Source: Paractinoplanes aksuensis (GTDB lineage Bacteria; Actinomycetota; Actinomycetes; Mycobacteriales; Micromonosporaceae). From it: 64,000 bases of DNA. The position numbers and the translations under genes are program-made. Below the pieces are notes generated by a model. That model was not told the origin of the DNA. It saw only the letters and a program-made list of their open reading frames with translations, and ran no database searches. Location: contig NZ_JAMYJR010000009.1 of NCBI RefSeq assembly GCF_024137025.1, positions 1-64,000 on the forward strand, written 5' to 3'. Of the stretch, positions 1 through 9,738 are shown in pieces. Each line of letters starts with the position of its first letter. The first letter of the stretch is position 1.

Positions 1-36
1 CTGACCCGATGAGCCGGGCGGCCTGACCTCGGTGGT

Positions 37-81
37 GGGGGGGGGGCCGCCCCGGGGGCCGCCCCCCCCCCCCCCCCCCCC
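37..81. repeat. G10 / C20 homopolymer low-complexity tract
   Basis: Ten consecutive G (37-46) are followed by a short G/C mix and then twenty consecutive C (62-81). The G run could fold onto the C run or form a quadruplex. Homopolymers of this length are rare even in high-GC genomes, so a base-calling or assembly artefact is as likely as a real structure. No gene is visible between 1 and 240. Confidence 0.6.
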
Positions 82-240
82 GACCCCGTTTCGCTTGATC
101 GTCCCCGCGGAGGACTGCTCTGCCGGCCGGCGCGAACGACCACCCACCGGCAGCGCATACGGATCCATGCGAGTCGCCTACACGCAGTAGCATCCTCATG
201 ACCATCATCGATACGAGGAAGTTGCCGCGGAAGGAGCCCG

Positions 241-2955
241 GTGCTGGACTTCACTCTCCTCGGAGCGGTCGAGATCTGGCGGGACGGGCAGCGGGTCGAT
301 GCCGGTCACCCGCGCCAGCGTGCCGTCCTGGCCAGCCTGCTCGCTGAGGCCGGGCGTCCTGTCCCCACCGACGTGGTGATCGACCGCGTCTGGGGCCACA
401 CTCCCCCACCGTCGGTCCGGCCGACGCTGCACGCCCACATCGCCCGGCTGCGTCGCATAGTCCAGCCGGACGTCGCCCTGCGCTTCGCCTCCGGCTGCTA
501 CGTGCTGGAGGCCGACGCCGGTCGGGTGGACGTACACCGGTTCGGCGCGCTGGTGGCCCGCGCCGCCGACGCGCAGAGCCCGGCCGGGACCCGGCTCGAC
601 CTGCTGCGGGCGGCGATGGGACTGTGGCGGGGCGAACCGCTGGCCGGGCTGACCGGGGACTGGGCCGAGCAGACCCGCGCATCCTGGCAGCGGCAGCACG
701 CCGATGCGTCGATGGCCTGGGCGGAGGCCGAGCTGCGGGCGGCCAACCCGGCCGCGGTGCTGCCGCTGCTGACCGACCTGAGCGAGAGAAATCCGCTGCA
801 CGAGGCGCTGGCGGTGGCGCTCATGCAGGCGCTGTGCGCGGCGGGCCGGCCGGCCGAGGCGCTGGCTCACTTCGAGACGATCCGGACGCATCTGCAGTCC
901 GAGCTCGGCGCCGACCCTGGTCCTGCGTTGCAGGACATGCACCGCATCGTCCTGCGCGGCGAGGTGCCCGGTACGACGGAGCGCACGGCACGGCCGGCCC
1001 AGCTACCCGCGGCACCAGCCACTTTCGTGGGTCGCGGGCGGGAATTGGCCGCCCTCGACGAGTGGCGCACCGACCCGGCGATCGCGGTGGTCGGACCGGC
1101 CGGGGTGGGCAAGACCGCGCTGGTGCTTCGCTGGTGCTGGGCGGTGCGGCAGCAGTTCCCGGACGGCCAGCTCTACGTCGACATGCGCGGCTTCGGCGAC
1201 GGCGACCCGGTCGACCCGGCCGACGCGCTCGACCGGATGCTGCGAGCGCTGGGCGTGCCGCCCGAGCAGATCGCCCGCGACCCGGACGAGCGGTCCGCGC
1301 AGCTGCGGTCCGAGCTGGCCGACCGCCGGGTCCTGGTGGTTCTCGACAACGCCCGGTCGGCACGTCAGGTGCGGGCGTTGCTACCCGGTGGCTCCGGTTC
1401 CCTGGCCATGGTGACCAGCCGCAGCCGCCTGGACGGTCTGGTCGCTGAGGGCGTGCGCCGACTCCCGCTGGTCGCCCTCACGAGCGGGGAGGCCACCGCC
1501 CTGGTACGCCGGATCGCGGGGCACGACGCTGTCGGCGACGACGGGTTGACGGGCCGGTTGGTCGCGCTGTGCGAGGGCCTGCCACTCGCGGTGAGCGTGG
1601 TGGCCGCCCGGCTGGACGCGCCGCACCGGCTTCTGACGATCGTCCGGGAGCTCGAGGACGAACGTAACCGCTTGTCGGTGCTCGACGTGCAGGAAGACGA
1701 CGTCTCGGTCCGTCGGGCGCTGGGGTTCTCCGTACGGTCGTTGGACGACCCGGCGCGGCGGCTGTTCGGCCTGTTGTCGGCTCACCCGGGGCAGACGCCG
1801 ACGCTGGGCGCGTGCGCGGCCCTGCTCGGCCAGGACATCGACGGCACCCGGATGCTGCTGGACTCGCTGGCCGCCGTCCACCTGGTCCAGTTGCCGTCGC
1901 CGGGCCGCTACCGGATGCACGACCTGGTTCGGCTGGCCGCCCGGGAGCAGGCAGCCGCTTCCGCCGAGCAGCACACCGCACGGCGCCGGGTTCTGCTCTG
2001 GTACCGCGACACCGCCAACACCGCCGACCGCGTACTGCGGCCGGCGGAACGCCCCAACTTCGCCTCGCCCGCGCCGGTCACCTTCGCCGACGCCGAGGAA
2101 GCCATGGCCTGGCTGGACGCGGAGGCCGACAACCTCACCGCGGCCGTGCTGGTCGGTTGCCGGTCGGACCCCGCGATCGGCTGGCAGATCGCCGCGGCGC
2201 TGTACGGCTGGCTGGTCCGGCGCCGGCACTTGGACAAATGGGTCGAGCTCTACCAGGTGGCGGCCGGCGCCGCCGCTGAGGTGGGGGACTCTGTCGGCGA
2301 AGGCCTGATCCGCAGCCGACTGGCCGCGCCGTACAGCAGCCTCGGCCGAATCGAGCAGGCGTCGCTGAGCTGCCGCCGCGCCTACGAGCTGCGCCGCGCC
2401 GACGGCGACCTGCTGGGCGCCGCGACGGCGCTGCTCAACCTCGGCGCCGTGCAGAACAACGCCCGCCAAGCCGATGAGGCGATCCGCTGGCTGGGCGAGG
2501 CCGCGCAGCTGAGCGGCAAACTGGACGGCGCCGGTCACTTGCGGGCGCTGATTGCCAGCAACCTCGGTGAAGCACACGGGTTGCGGAAGCAGTACGACCA
2601 GGCGGTCAGGCACTACCGCACGGCATTGCGCCTGGCCCAGGAGCACTGTGGGCCACGCGACGTAGGTGAGATCATGCGGCAGCTGGCGGAGACCTACCGC
2701 GACAGCGGCCGCCCCGCGGAGGCTGACCGGTACGCCGGGCAAGCGATGGAGCGGGCGCGAACGGCCGGCGACCCTCTGCTCGAGGTCAAAAGCCTGGTGG
2801 TGCTCGGTCAGGCCCGAAAAGCCCAGGGCCGACATGCCGACGCCGACCAGTTCGTCCGCAAAGCCTTGGCCTTGTCGGAGCCGCTGGACAGCGATCGAGC
2901 AGCCGCGCTGCGCGCCTTGCTCGACAGCTGGGCTGTCGCAACAGCCCGGACCTGA
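241..2955 (+). CDS. SARP/AfsR-type transcriptional regulator (BTAD, NB-ARC, TPR)
   Basis: 904-aa regulator of the AfsR/SARP class. Residues about 1-90 read as an OmpR-type winged helix (starts MLDFTLLGAVEIWRDG). Residues 95-240 are the bacterial transcriptional activation domain. A P-loop, GPAGVGKTA, sits near residue 285 and opens an NB-ARC NTPase, and residues about 640-895 are helical TPR-like repeats. The GTG start at 241 has an AAGGAG Shine-Dalgarno four bases upstream. Family members bind direct repeats and switch on secondary-metabolism genes, with ATP/ADP state and TPR partners tuning activity. No biosynthetic cluster is visible to its right; its targets may lie to the left, outside the window. 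It sits just outside the left direct repeat of the island and converges on the defence-like operon. Confidence 0.93.
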   Translation: MLDFTLLGAVEIWRDGQRVDAGHPRQRAVLASLLAEAGRPVPTDVVIDRVWGHTPPPSVRPTLHAHIARLRRIVQPDVALRFASGCYVLEADAGRVDVHRFGALVARAADAQSPAGTRLDLLRAAMGLWRGEPLAGLTGDWAEQTRASWQRQHADASMAWAEAELRAANPAAVLPLLTDLSERNPLHEALAVALMQALCAAGRPAEALAHFETIRTHLQSELGADPGPALQDMHRIVLRGEVPGTTERTARPAQLPAAPATFVGRGRELAALDEWRTDPAIAVVGPAGVGKTALVLRWCWAVRQQFPDGQLYVDMRGFGDGDPVDPADALDRMLRALGVPPEQIARDPDERSAQLRSELADRRVLVVLDNARSARQVRALLPGGSGSLAMVTSRSRLDGLVAEGVRRLPLVALTSGEATALVRRIAGHDAVGDDGLTGRLVALCEGLPLAVSVVAARLDAPHRLLTIVRELEDERNRLSVLDVQEDDVSVRRALGFSVRSLDDPARRLFGLLSAHPGQTPTLGACAALLGQDIDGTRMLLDSLAAVHLVQLPSPGRYRMHDLVRLAAREQAAASAEQHTARRRVLLWYRDTANTADRVLRPAERPNFASPAPVTFADAEEAMAWLDAEADNLTAAVLVGCRSDPAIGWQIAAALYGWLVRRRHLDKWVELYQVAAGAAAEVGDSVGEGLIRSRLAAPYSSLGRIEQASLSCRRAYELRRADGDLLGAATALLNLGAVQNNARQADEAIRWLGEAAQLSGKLDGAGHLRALIASNLGEAHGLRKQYDQAVRHYRTALRLAQEHCGPRDVGEIMRQLAETYRDSGRPAEADRYAGQAMERARTAGDPLLEVKSLVVLGQARKAQGRHADADQFVRKALALSEPLDSDRAAALRALLDSWAVATART

Positions 2956-2976
2956 TGTCGACAACCTGCCGGCGGA

Positions 2977-3029
2977 ATGACGAAAGGCCGCAATTCGCGT
3001 TTGCGAACTGCGGCCTCTGCATCTCGTGG
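2977..3029. repeat. Left direct repeat of the island; hairpin terminator
   Basis: A 53-bp segment nearly matches 18767-18824 next to tRNA-Val, in the same orientation. The last 19 bases (3011-3029, CGGCCTCTGCATCTCGTGG) are identical in both copies. Each copy is itself a long hairpin: here AGGCCGCAATTCGC pairs with GCGAACTGCGGCCT around a GTTT loop. It can end transcription of the SARP gene. Together with the right copy it may mark the ends of an inserted island. The 3030-3249 stretch beyond it holds no gene or tRNA remnant that I can recognise. Confidence 0.75.
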
Positions 3030-3249
3030 ACCGTACGTGGCAGAATAAGAACCGCGTTTTCCCTGTTCAAGGTCCATCTGTCACCACCCCAACGGTTCGT
3101 TTCCGCGCCACACCGTCGCGATCGTAAGAACCCCCGTGCGCTGCAGTAACCGTGCGTAATACCTACGCGCGCAACGGCTCGGTCTGCTGGACCGCTACGG
3201 CCCGACGCACAGGCCCAACGGATCCGTATGCAGGTTTGGGGCGGAGTCC

Positions 3250-5070
3250 CTACACCGCCGCCGTTCGTCGGGCCTGGTCGAGGACGTCGTCGAGGAGTCC
3301 GCGTACGTTTGCGCTTCCGAGGACAAGTTGACGGTCCAGCAGCCGGTTGGCCGTCTCGCACGACGTCTCACTGACGAGTACGCAGCCGTGGCAGGCGGAG
3401 AGGTTGAGCTGGGAGGCGCCTTGTCGGTCGCTTTCGATGCAGACGGGGTCGTTGGAGCAGACGTCTGCGTCGCCGAGGGCGGCCAGCATGAGCGGGAGAA
3501 TACGACCCGGTTCGCCGAGGCGGACGAGGCCACCGAGGGTGCCCTGGGCGTCGCCGGCGGCGGTGTAGATCAAAATACCTGCGGTGCGGTCGGGCCGATC
3601 GGTGTGGGCGTAGACGCGTTCCTGCAGGGAGGCGGAGGAGTAACCGCTGGCGAAGGCCAGCCGTCGAATCAGCAGGTGCGCGATCGTATGCAGCGCGATG
3701 TAGCGCGGCTCGGGGACATCGAGTCGAGTCGCCCAGGGGCTTCGTTCTCGCCGGTCGATCAGGATGCCGGCGCGGGCTCGCACCTCGGGCTGGTTCTCCC
3801 ACTCGGTGAGTCGTTCCTCGTCGAATCGTAGGAATATTCCCTCCCCGAACGTCTCGACGGCCGGGTAGACAAGCTTCCTTCCGGTACCCGATCTGAGGTC
3901 CGCGCTGATGAACTCGGCTTCAGCATTGTGACGCCGGAAGCCCTTGAGTGCTCGGACCTCGCGTACGCGCCGGACCTGTCCCACCGCTGCGAGTCGGCTG
4001 GTGAGCGCCGACGGCCAGGCCGCGGCGGACCGGGCTTGCCAGCCGTCGACGATGAAGTCGCCGCCGCTGTGGTCCCGGCCGCCGTCGAGTTTCTTGAGGA
4101 AGGCCGCCCATTCCCCGTCCTTGAGCTCGAGCAGCGGTGCGTCGTCCGTCTCGCGGTCCGGGTCCTCGTCGCCGGCCGCGAGGCGTAGGACCTCGTCCTT
4201 GGAGACTTCGAGTTCGTCGGCGATCCAGCCCGCCACCATGTCGGACTGGGGGCCACCGTTGTCCGCGACGACCCTCTTGAAGTAGTCGTGGCTGCGGATC
4301 TCGTCGCGCTTCTCGACGGACTGGGGTACCTCCTCCGGGATGTCGAGGGCGGAGAGCCGTTCCGCGATGTAGTTGCCGGTGGCACCACGTTGCACGGCCT
4401 TCAGGGGCCGATTGCAGGGGTCACCGGTGTTCTCGTCCTCCCACGGTTGGGTGCCTTCGCAGCGGATGCTGTCGCGCCGCAGCGCGTCCTTGCTCACGAG
4501 ATCCGACAGCGGTCGGTCCCGCTTGCACCCGTTGCAGACGACGCGGAGAGACGCCAGGCCCTCGCCGTACCGGGACGACCGTACGAACTTCAGTTCCTTG
4601 AAAGCACGGCAGTGCCGAACGGTCTCGGTGACGCCTGCGTCGTTGCCGCGGTGCGCCCACATGAACCAGGGGATGTCCTGCAGGTGGCTTCCGCCCTCGC
4701 AGACGGCGACGTAGCGCATCGGGACGAGGGTGCCGCCGCAGTCGCACTTATTGGTCCAGTGACCTCTGCTCTTGCCGGTGAGCTTGGAGAGCTTCGTGCA
4801 GCGTTCGCAGAATCGCCATTCCGGGAATCGGAAGTACAGCAGGCTCGTGGTCTCTTTGGCCGCCCGGCCCGCGTGCGTGGGCGGTTGCCGCAGGTCGGCG
4901 CCGCGCAGCTTCGCCGAAAGCCGCGCGCAGGCGATCACGGGGGCACGTTTCGGGTCCCACCAGGAGGTGTCGGGCGCGATGAGGGATTCTCCGCGGACGT
5001 CGACGACGGCGCCGACGCCGTACGGGCTGATCGTCTCGGAGAGACGCAGGTCATGAACGATCGGTTCCAC
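3250..5070 (-). CDS. drmB: DrmB-like DUF1998 zinc protein
   Basis: 606-aa protein of the DUF1998 family (DrmB of DISARM). Two N-terminal cysteine pairs (CERC near residue 92 and CDCGG near 110), a middle CNGC pair, and the family-typical C-terminal cluster (VCSNDPVC, then CHGCVLVSETSC near 565) suggest zinc binding. In DISARM, DrmB partners the DrmA helicase and the complex restricts incoming phage DNA. I choose the GTG at 5070 because GGAGGAGG lies exactly six bases upstream; a longer ATG reading at 5094 lacks such a site. The start overlaps the stop of the helicase gene by 20 bp, so translation is probably coupled. It is the last gene of the four-gene operon. No phospholipase-D gene (drmC) follows; the next gene is the convergent SARP regulator. 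Confidence 0.9.
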   Translation of the reverse strand: MEPIVHDLRLSETISPYGVGAVVDVRGESLIAPDTSWWDPKRAPVIACARLSAKLRGADLRQPPTHAGRAAKETTSLLYFRFPEWRFCERCTKLSKLTGKSRGHWTNKCDCGGTLVPMRYVAVCEGGSHLQDIPWFMWAHRGNDAGVTETVRHCRAFKELKFVRSSRYGEGLASLRVVCNGCKRDRPLSDLVSKDALRRDSIRCEGTQPWEDENTGDPCNRPLKAVQRGATGNYIAERLSALDIPEEVPQSVEKRDEIRSHDYFKRVVADNGGPQSDMVAGWIADELEVSKDEVLRLAAGDEDPDRETDDAPLLELKDGEWAAFLKKLDGGRDHSGGDFIVDGWQARSAAAWPSALTSRLAAVGQVRRVREVRALKGFRRHNAEAEFISADLRSGTGRKLVYPAVETFGEGIFLRFDEERLTEWENQPEVRARAGILIDRRERSPWATRLDVPEPRYIALHTIAHLLIRRLAFASGYSSASLQERVYAHTDRPDRTAGILIYTAAGDAQGTLGGLVRLGEPGRILPLMLAALGDADVCSNDPVCIESDRQGASQLNLSACHGCVLVSETSCETANRLLDRQLVLGSANVRGLLDDVLDQARRTAAV

Positions 5071-8000
5071 GGCGGACCTCCTCCATCGGTTCACGGACGT
5101 GGACGGCGACGTTCGGTTCGACCGAGCGCATAGAGTCCGCGACCAGCCAGCCCTCGCCGCTCTGGTCGAATCGTTTGAGCAGGGCGTCGTCGTCGGCCTT
5201 GCGACGGTCGTAAAGCAGGCTCATGCCGTCCTCTCGCGCAAGCTTGGCGCGGCGGTCCCAGTCGCGGAGCAGTCGCCACACGTCGTCCTCGGTCTCGTCG
5301 GCCTCGACGCGGTCGGATCGGCCGACCAGGCCGAGGAACGTCTCGACGAGCCGTTCAACGGTGCGCCGCATGTCGTCGTCCCCGAGATCGAGTCGGACGG
5401 CGGCGTCGTTGGCGGCCAACGCCGTGATCGAATGCCGCAGGAGCGCTACCAGGGCGCCACCCAGCGACCGGTCGCGGGAGGCCAGGGACCAGGGGGTCAC
5501 GCTGGTGGGTTCGACGTCGCGGTAGAGGGCTTCGTGGTAGCCGCGGAACGTCTCGAAGTGGGAGCGGTCGCGGGCCCGGTTGGATCGGAACAGCGTGGTA
5601 ACGATGCCATTGTTGCGGCCGCGGCCGACGCGGCTGGTGGCCTGGATGTATTCGGCGGTGGTCTTCGGCTGGCCGACCATGAGCATCAGCGCGAGGCGAG
5701 GGATGTCGATGCCGACCGACAGCATGTTCGAGGACAGCACGACGTCGACGGCTTGGTCGGTGTGGTCGGCGCTGCGGGCAAGTTCGCGTAGGTCGTTGGG
5801 TAGTTCCTCGGGGCCGCGGCGGCTGGTCAGCTCGAGAACGCGGTCGGCACGCACTTTCCGGAACGGTAGTTTGAGGCGTTCTGCTCGGGGTTCGAGTCGG
5901 CCGTTGACGTCGTCGACGACCAATGTTCCCGTACGGCCGAGTTCGCGCAGGCTGTTGTGATACATCACGGCGGTCCAGTAGGAGTCGCGAGTCGTACCAC
6001 TGTCGGCCGTACGGTCGAGGACAGCGGGAATCTCGATCAGCGGGGCGGCCGCGGAGATGACCGCGGAAACCTGGGACAGCGACTGGGGCATGAGTCCCAC
6101 GTAGAGGCGGCCTTCGCCGCTCGGGACCGGCCGGGAGAAGAAGGTCCGATCGCCGTCGAGCCCTGCGGGCGGGTAGAGGGCGACTCTGCGGCCGTACAGG
6201 CCCTGGACCTGTTCCTGAGAGGCGCGGATGGTGGCGGTCGACGCGATGATTTTCGGCGCCGAGCCGGCTCGGCCGAGCAGCATCTGGATGACGGCATCGA
6301 AGACGGCGACCGTCGTGCCGAGTGGCCCGGACAGCAGGTGCAGCTCGTCCTGGATGATCATCGACGGTTGCCGGTACGGGGTGTCGAGGCCGAGCAGTTT
6401 TCCGGCGTCGGGGCGGAACTGCAAGCGAGCGAACTTGTCGACGGTGGCCAGCAGGATGGTGGGTGGTTCGGCGTAGAGGACCTCGTCGACGACGGCGACG
6501 GGCAGTTCGTCGCCGAACGGGCAGCTCCGGGCGGTGCAATGAATGATGACGTCCTTGCCGACCAGGCGTAAGCCGTAGCGGCTGCGATCGTCGGACCGTT
6601 TGTCCGGCAGGAGGGCGGCGCCACACCACGGGCAGCTCTCGACCTGGAACTGGTTGGCCTCCTCGGGGCGCCTGGCCTTGTGGAGCCGGTCGAGCGCCGC
6701 TTTCGCGTCGCTCCTCGTGCCGGGGGTGACCTCGTTGCCCACCCACAGGCCGATGTGGAACCGGGCCATGCCCTTGGCCCGTACATCTTGTCGGCGTAGA
6801 AGTTCCATCGCACAGACCAGCGAGGCCGCCCGCTGGAACTGCTGGGCGGTGAGCAGCCGTAGCGTGTACCGGGTCAGGACCGCGGTGCCGGCGCCCGCCA
6901 TGCCGTGGTCGAGCCTGCGGCGGAAGATCTCGATCGCGGCCAGGCCGAGGTATGCCTCGGTCTTGCCGCCGCCGGTAGGGAACCAGATCAGATCGACCAA
7001 TTCCCGGTCGGCGTGCCGGTCGTCGACGGTCGAGGCCAACGCCACCAGCAGGAAACCGAGTTGGAACGGCCGCCACTGCGGCTCCGCCACAGCGTCCTCG
7101 GCTGTTCCCTCGCGTACCTTGGTCTGTAGCATCTGCAGCCGCATAGCGGTCATGGCCAGGGCGAAAGCGGTCCGCAGGTTCTGTTTCGCGGGATCACGGA
7201 GCAGGTCGACGCCGGCGTGCATCCGGTGCAGCGCGGCTCGAGCGCGGTCGGTGATGGATCGGGCCACCCCGGCGTCCGTACCGAACGCATCGACGGCGTC
7301 CTCCTGCTCCTCGACCCAGACGCCGAAGGCGGCGACGAACGCGTCGAGCGTGGCCACGACCTCGGCCGTACGGGTGTCCGCGTGGGCCAGGTTGTCGAGG
7401 CGCAACGCCTGCGCCTCGGTGCTGTCCGGTGTTAATCCGGCCGTCTCGACGGCGGACACCACGAACGCGGGCACGGCGACGAGGCGAACCTTGGTGCATT
7501 CTCCGCCGGAGACATCCCAGTCGGCGGCCATGCCGTGGCCGACGGCGTAGACCTTCTTGTTCCGGAACCGCAGGCGCAGTTCGGCGGACTCGGCGTCCAG
7601 GTCAAGCGGGGCCGATCCGCGGTATTCGAGGAAGCGGCCGCCGGCGGCCGGGATGACGGCGAGCGCGACCTGGAAGAGCATCGACTCGATATCGAGTCGG
7701 TCGTTGCGCGTGGACTCGCGCGCCACCCTGGCGTGCACGGTCACCAGGTGGGCATCGCCGTACGGGCGCCACCGCGAGCCCACCTCGACCGGGACCGTCC
7801 CCGCCTGGAGCTGGTGCGGCGGACGGTGTGGGCCGAGTTCGACCGCGTCGAACCGGAACGGGTGACGCTGCCACCGCGGCGGCCCGTCACCGGCGACCGG
7901 CTTATAGGTTCCGCCGGACAGATCGCAGGTGACGGCTGGTTTGTCGGTGACGAAGGAGATCGCCACCGAGGACGGGCGCCAGTCCTCGGCGAGCGGCACC

Positions 8001-8221
8001 CCGGCGCCGTCCTCCTCGACGTCGCCGTCGGGCACGTCGGCCCTGACCTCCTCCTGTGCCTTCGCCGCCGGTGGCGGTTCCGCGGCGAAGGGGAACAGCA
8101 TGCCGACGGCGTACTGCCGGTCCGGCAGGTTGGTGAGGATCTCCTCGGGGCCGGCGTCGGGGCCGATGTATGCGTCGCGCAGATGCGCCAGCGCGGTCTC
8201 CTGCGCCGTGGTCATGGTCAT
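5051..8221 (-). CDS. drmA: DrmA-like SF2 helicase
   Basis: 1056-aa helicase of the DrmA type. Visible motifs: Walker A FPTGGGKTEAYLG near residue 417, a DExH-like box QDELHL near 625, motif III STAT near 660, and motif VI QATSRVGRGR near 862. A four-cysteine insert (CPWCG, later CTARSC) near 530 looks like a zinc finger. In DISARM, DrmA is the helicase subunit that binds DNA together with DrmB. The start is the ATG at 8221, which overlaps the preceding stop as ATGA; an upstream reading of 49 more codons is low-complexity shadow sequence. It is third in the operon, right before the DUF1998 gene, the same order as drmA-drmB in DISARM. Confidence 0.92.
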   Translation of the reverse strand: MTMTTAQETALAHLRDAYIGPDAGPEEILTNLPDRQYAVGMLFPFAAEPPPAAKAQEEVRADVPDGDVEEDGAGVPLAEDWRPSSVAISFVTDKPAVTCDLSGGTYKPVAGDGPPRWQRHPFRFDAVELGPHRPPHQLQAGTVPVEVGSRWRPYGDAHLVTVHARVARESTRNDRLDIESMLFQVALAVIPAAGGRFLEYRGSAPLDLDAESAELRLRFRNKKVYAVGHGMAADWDVSGGECTKVRLVAVPAFVVSAVETAGLTPDSTEAQALRLDNLAHADTRTAEVVATLDAFVAAFGVWVEEQEDAVDAFGTDAGVARSITDRARAALHRMHAGVDLLRDPAKQNLRTAFALAMTAMRLQMLQTKVREGTAEDAVAEPQWRPFQLGFLLVALASTVDDRHADRELVDLIWFPTGGGKTEAYLGLAAIEIFRRRLDHGMAGAGTAVLTRYTLRLLTAQQFQRAASLVCAMELLRRQDVRAKGMARFHIGLWVGNEVTPGTRSDAKAALDRLHKARRPEEANQFQVESCPWCGAALLPDKRSDDRSRYGLRLVGKDVIIHCTARSCPFGDELPVAVVDEVLYAEPPTILLATVDKFARLQFRPDAGKLLGLDTPYRQPSMIIQDELHLLSGPLGTTVAVFDAVIQMLLGRAGSAPKIIASTATIRASQEQVQGLYGRRVALYPPAGLDGDRTFFSRPVPSGEGRLYVGLMPQSLSQVSAVISAAAPLIEIPAVLDRTADSGTTRDSYWTAVMYHNSLRELGRTGTLVVDDVNGRLEPRAERLKLPFRKVRADRVLELTSRRGPEELPNDLRELARSADHTDQAVDVVLSSNMLSVGIDIPRLALMLMVGQPKTTAEYIQATSRVGRGRNNGIVTTLFRSNRARDRSHFETFRGYHEALYRDVEPTSVTPWSLASRDRSLGGALVALLRHSITALAANDAAVRLDLGDDDMRRTVERLVETFLGLVGRSDRVEADETEDDVWRLLRDWDRRAKLAREDGMSLLYDRRKADDDALLKRFDQSGEGWLVADSMRSVEPNVAVHVREPMEEVRRGTDRS

Positions 8222-9738
8222 TTCGTCACCAACCCCTGTCGGAGGAGGTCCTGCAGCCGACGCCGGTCGGCCTTGGTCACAAGGATGTCCAGGGAGACCC
8301 GCGCCCGGGTCACTGCCACGTACAGGGCGGCGAGGCCGGCGGTGTCGTAGGTCTCGGGCAGGGCACACAGCACGACGCTCTCCGCTTCGAGACCTTTGGC
8401 GAACCGTGGGCTCGTCAACGTGAAGCCGCCCGCCGTGACGGTGGGAGCCGCCGTGGAGTCGGTCTTGATGATCCAGACGTCCTTGCGACGGACCCCGTCG
8501 GCGATCAGCTGTTCGGCGACCGTCTCGGCCTCGGCGACGTCGGCCGCGCCATCAACAGTGTGCCAGCGGACCTTCTCGCCGTGGACGATGCCGGGGTCGC
8601 CGACGTCTGCGCCGAGATACTCCTGCACCATGTGCACGATCGCCCGGGTGTTGCGGACGTTGAGTTCGAGGTCGACCGAGAGTGCCTCGGCACAGACCAG
8701 TTCGTACACGTCGGAGTCGAAGCCGCCGTCGACGTGCGACTGGTTGTTGATGTCGAGGAACATCCGCCACCGGCCGCGCTCGCGGCCACCGACGACAATC
8801 GTGTCGAGCCGGTCCATCGTCGCGGCGTCCATCAGGTCCTGCGCCTCGTCGACGAAGACCGCGTCGTACACCTTGTCGGAGCCCAGCCTCACGAACGGGA
8901 TGACGTCGACGTCCCGGCCAACAACGTGCGGGGCGAAGAACCGGATCAGCTCCGGGGAGTGGAACGTGATCAGCACGGAACGGCCCTGATCAGCCTCCTG
9001 CTTCGCCGCCTCCACCAGGACCAGGGATTTGCCCGTGCCCGCACCGCCGCACACCATGACCCGCGGGTTGCGGGCCAGCGCAGCCAGCACCCGGGCCTGC
9101 CCAACGGTGGCCCGGTTCTGCTCCTCAATGATCGCACCGCGCTGTGCGTCGATCACCGGCATCCGTGTGAACTCGCCGAACAACCGCGTACGCAGGTCGT
9201 CGGGCCGGGCGATCCGCTGACCAGCGGGTGGCCTGCGGGCGAGGTCGGTGATCACCTCGAACGCCGTGGTCAGTCGCTCGACTGTCATGTCCTGCTTGGC
9301 GAGCCAATGGGTGGGCTGCCACTCCACCGCGTGCGGCGGGGTGTCGATGTCCGGGGTGACGACGACGGCCTCGTGCGCGAACCAGCCGACACCCTCCTCC
9401 CGCAGAATGTCGCGCAGCGCGTACATCGCCGACCGGGCCTGTTCCATGGGCGAACCCGACAGCTTGTGCCAGTCGCCGCGACGGTCGACGCTGTACCAGA
9501 CCCCGTCGTGGCGGCGGACTCCCCCGCCTTTGACCTCGATGACGATCAGGCTCTTCTTCCAGAGCACGACGAAGTCCGCCTCGGCCTGCTGCTTGTAGGC
9601 GTGCGAGCGCAGCTTCACCGAGTGGAACGCGACCGCGTCCGGATCACCGGCCACCTCTCGCAGCAGCCGGGCCACACGCCGCTCGGCGTCGCTCTCGGCG
9701 TTCTTGACGATGTCGGTCAGGTCCGGGACGAGGATCAC
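8218..9738 (-). CDS. NERD nuclease-related domain fused to SF1 (UvrD-like) helicase
   Basis: 506-aa two-domain protein. Residues about 15-95 match the NERD fold: an AERRVARLL helix, then QAEADFVVL and LIVIEVKGG, giving the D...E-x-K pattern of restriction-like nucleases. Residues 225-500 form a compact superfamily-1 helicase with Walker A GGAGTGKS (231-238), Walker B VFVDEAQD (near 297-300) and motif VI ALYVAVTRAR near 470. It may cut or unwind DNA. The GTG start at 9738 overlaps the upstream stop as GTGA, and its own stop overlaps the DrmA-like start as ATGA, so it is co-translated with both. This family is not part of canonical DISARM. Confidence 0.88.
   Translation of the reverse strand: MILVPDLTDIVKNAESDAERRVARLLREVAGDPDAVAFHSVKLRSHAYKQQAEADFVVLWKKSLIVIEVKGGGVRRHDGVWYSVDRRGDWHKLSGSPMEQARSAMYALRDILREEGVGWFAHEAVVVTPDIDTPPHAVEWQPTHWLAKQDMTVERLTTAFEVITDLARRPPAGQRIARPDDLRTRLFGEFTRMPVIDAQRGAIIEEQNRATVGQARVLAALARNPRVMVCGGAGTGKSLVLVEAAKQEADQGRSVLITFHSPELIRFFAPHVVGRDVDVIPFVRLGSDKVYDAVFVDEAQDLMDAATMDRLDTIVVGGRERGRWRMFLDINNQSHVDGGFDSDVYELVCAEALSVDLELNVRNTRAIVHMVQEYLGADVGDPGIVHGEKVRWHTVDGAADVAEAETVAEQLIADGVRRKDVWIIKTDSTAAPTVTAGGFTLTSPRFAKGLEAESVVLCALPETYDTAGLAALYVAVTRARVSLDILVTKADRRRLQDLLRQGLVTK

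Noticed and set aside
3030..3249. Remnant tRNA or integrase expected beside the left repeat
   Set aside because: No cloverleaf elements or integrase motifs could be read on either strand.
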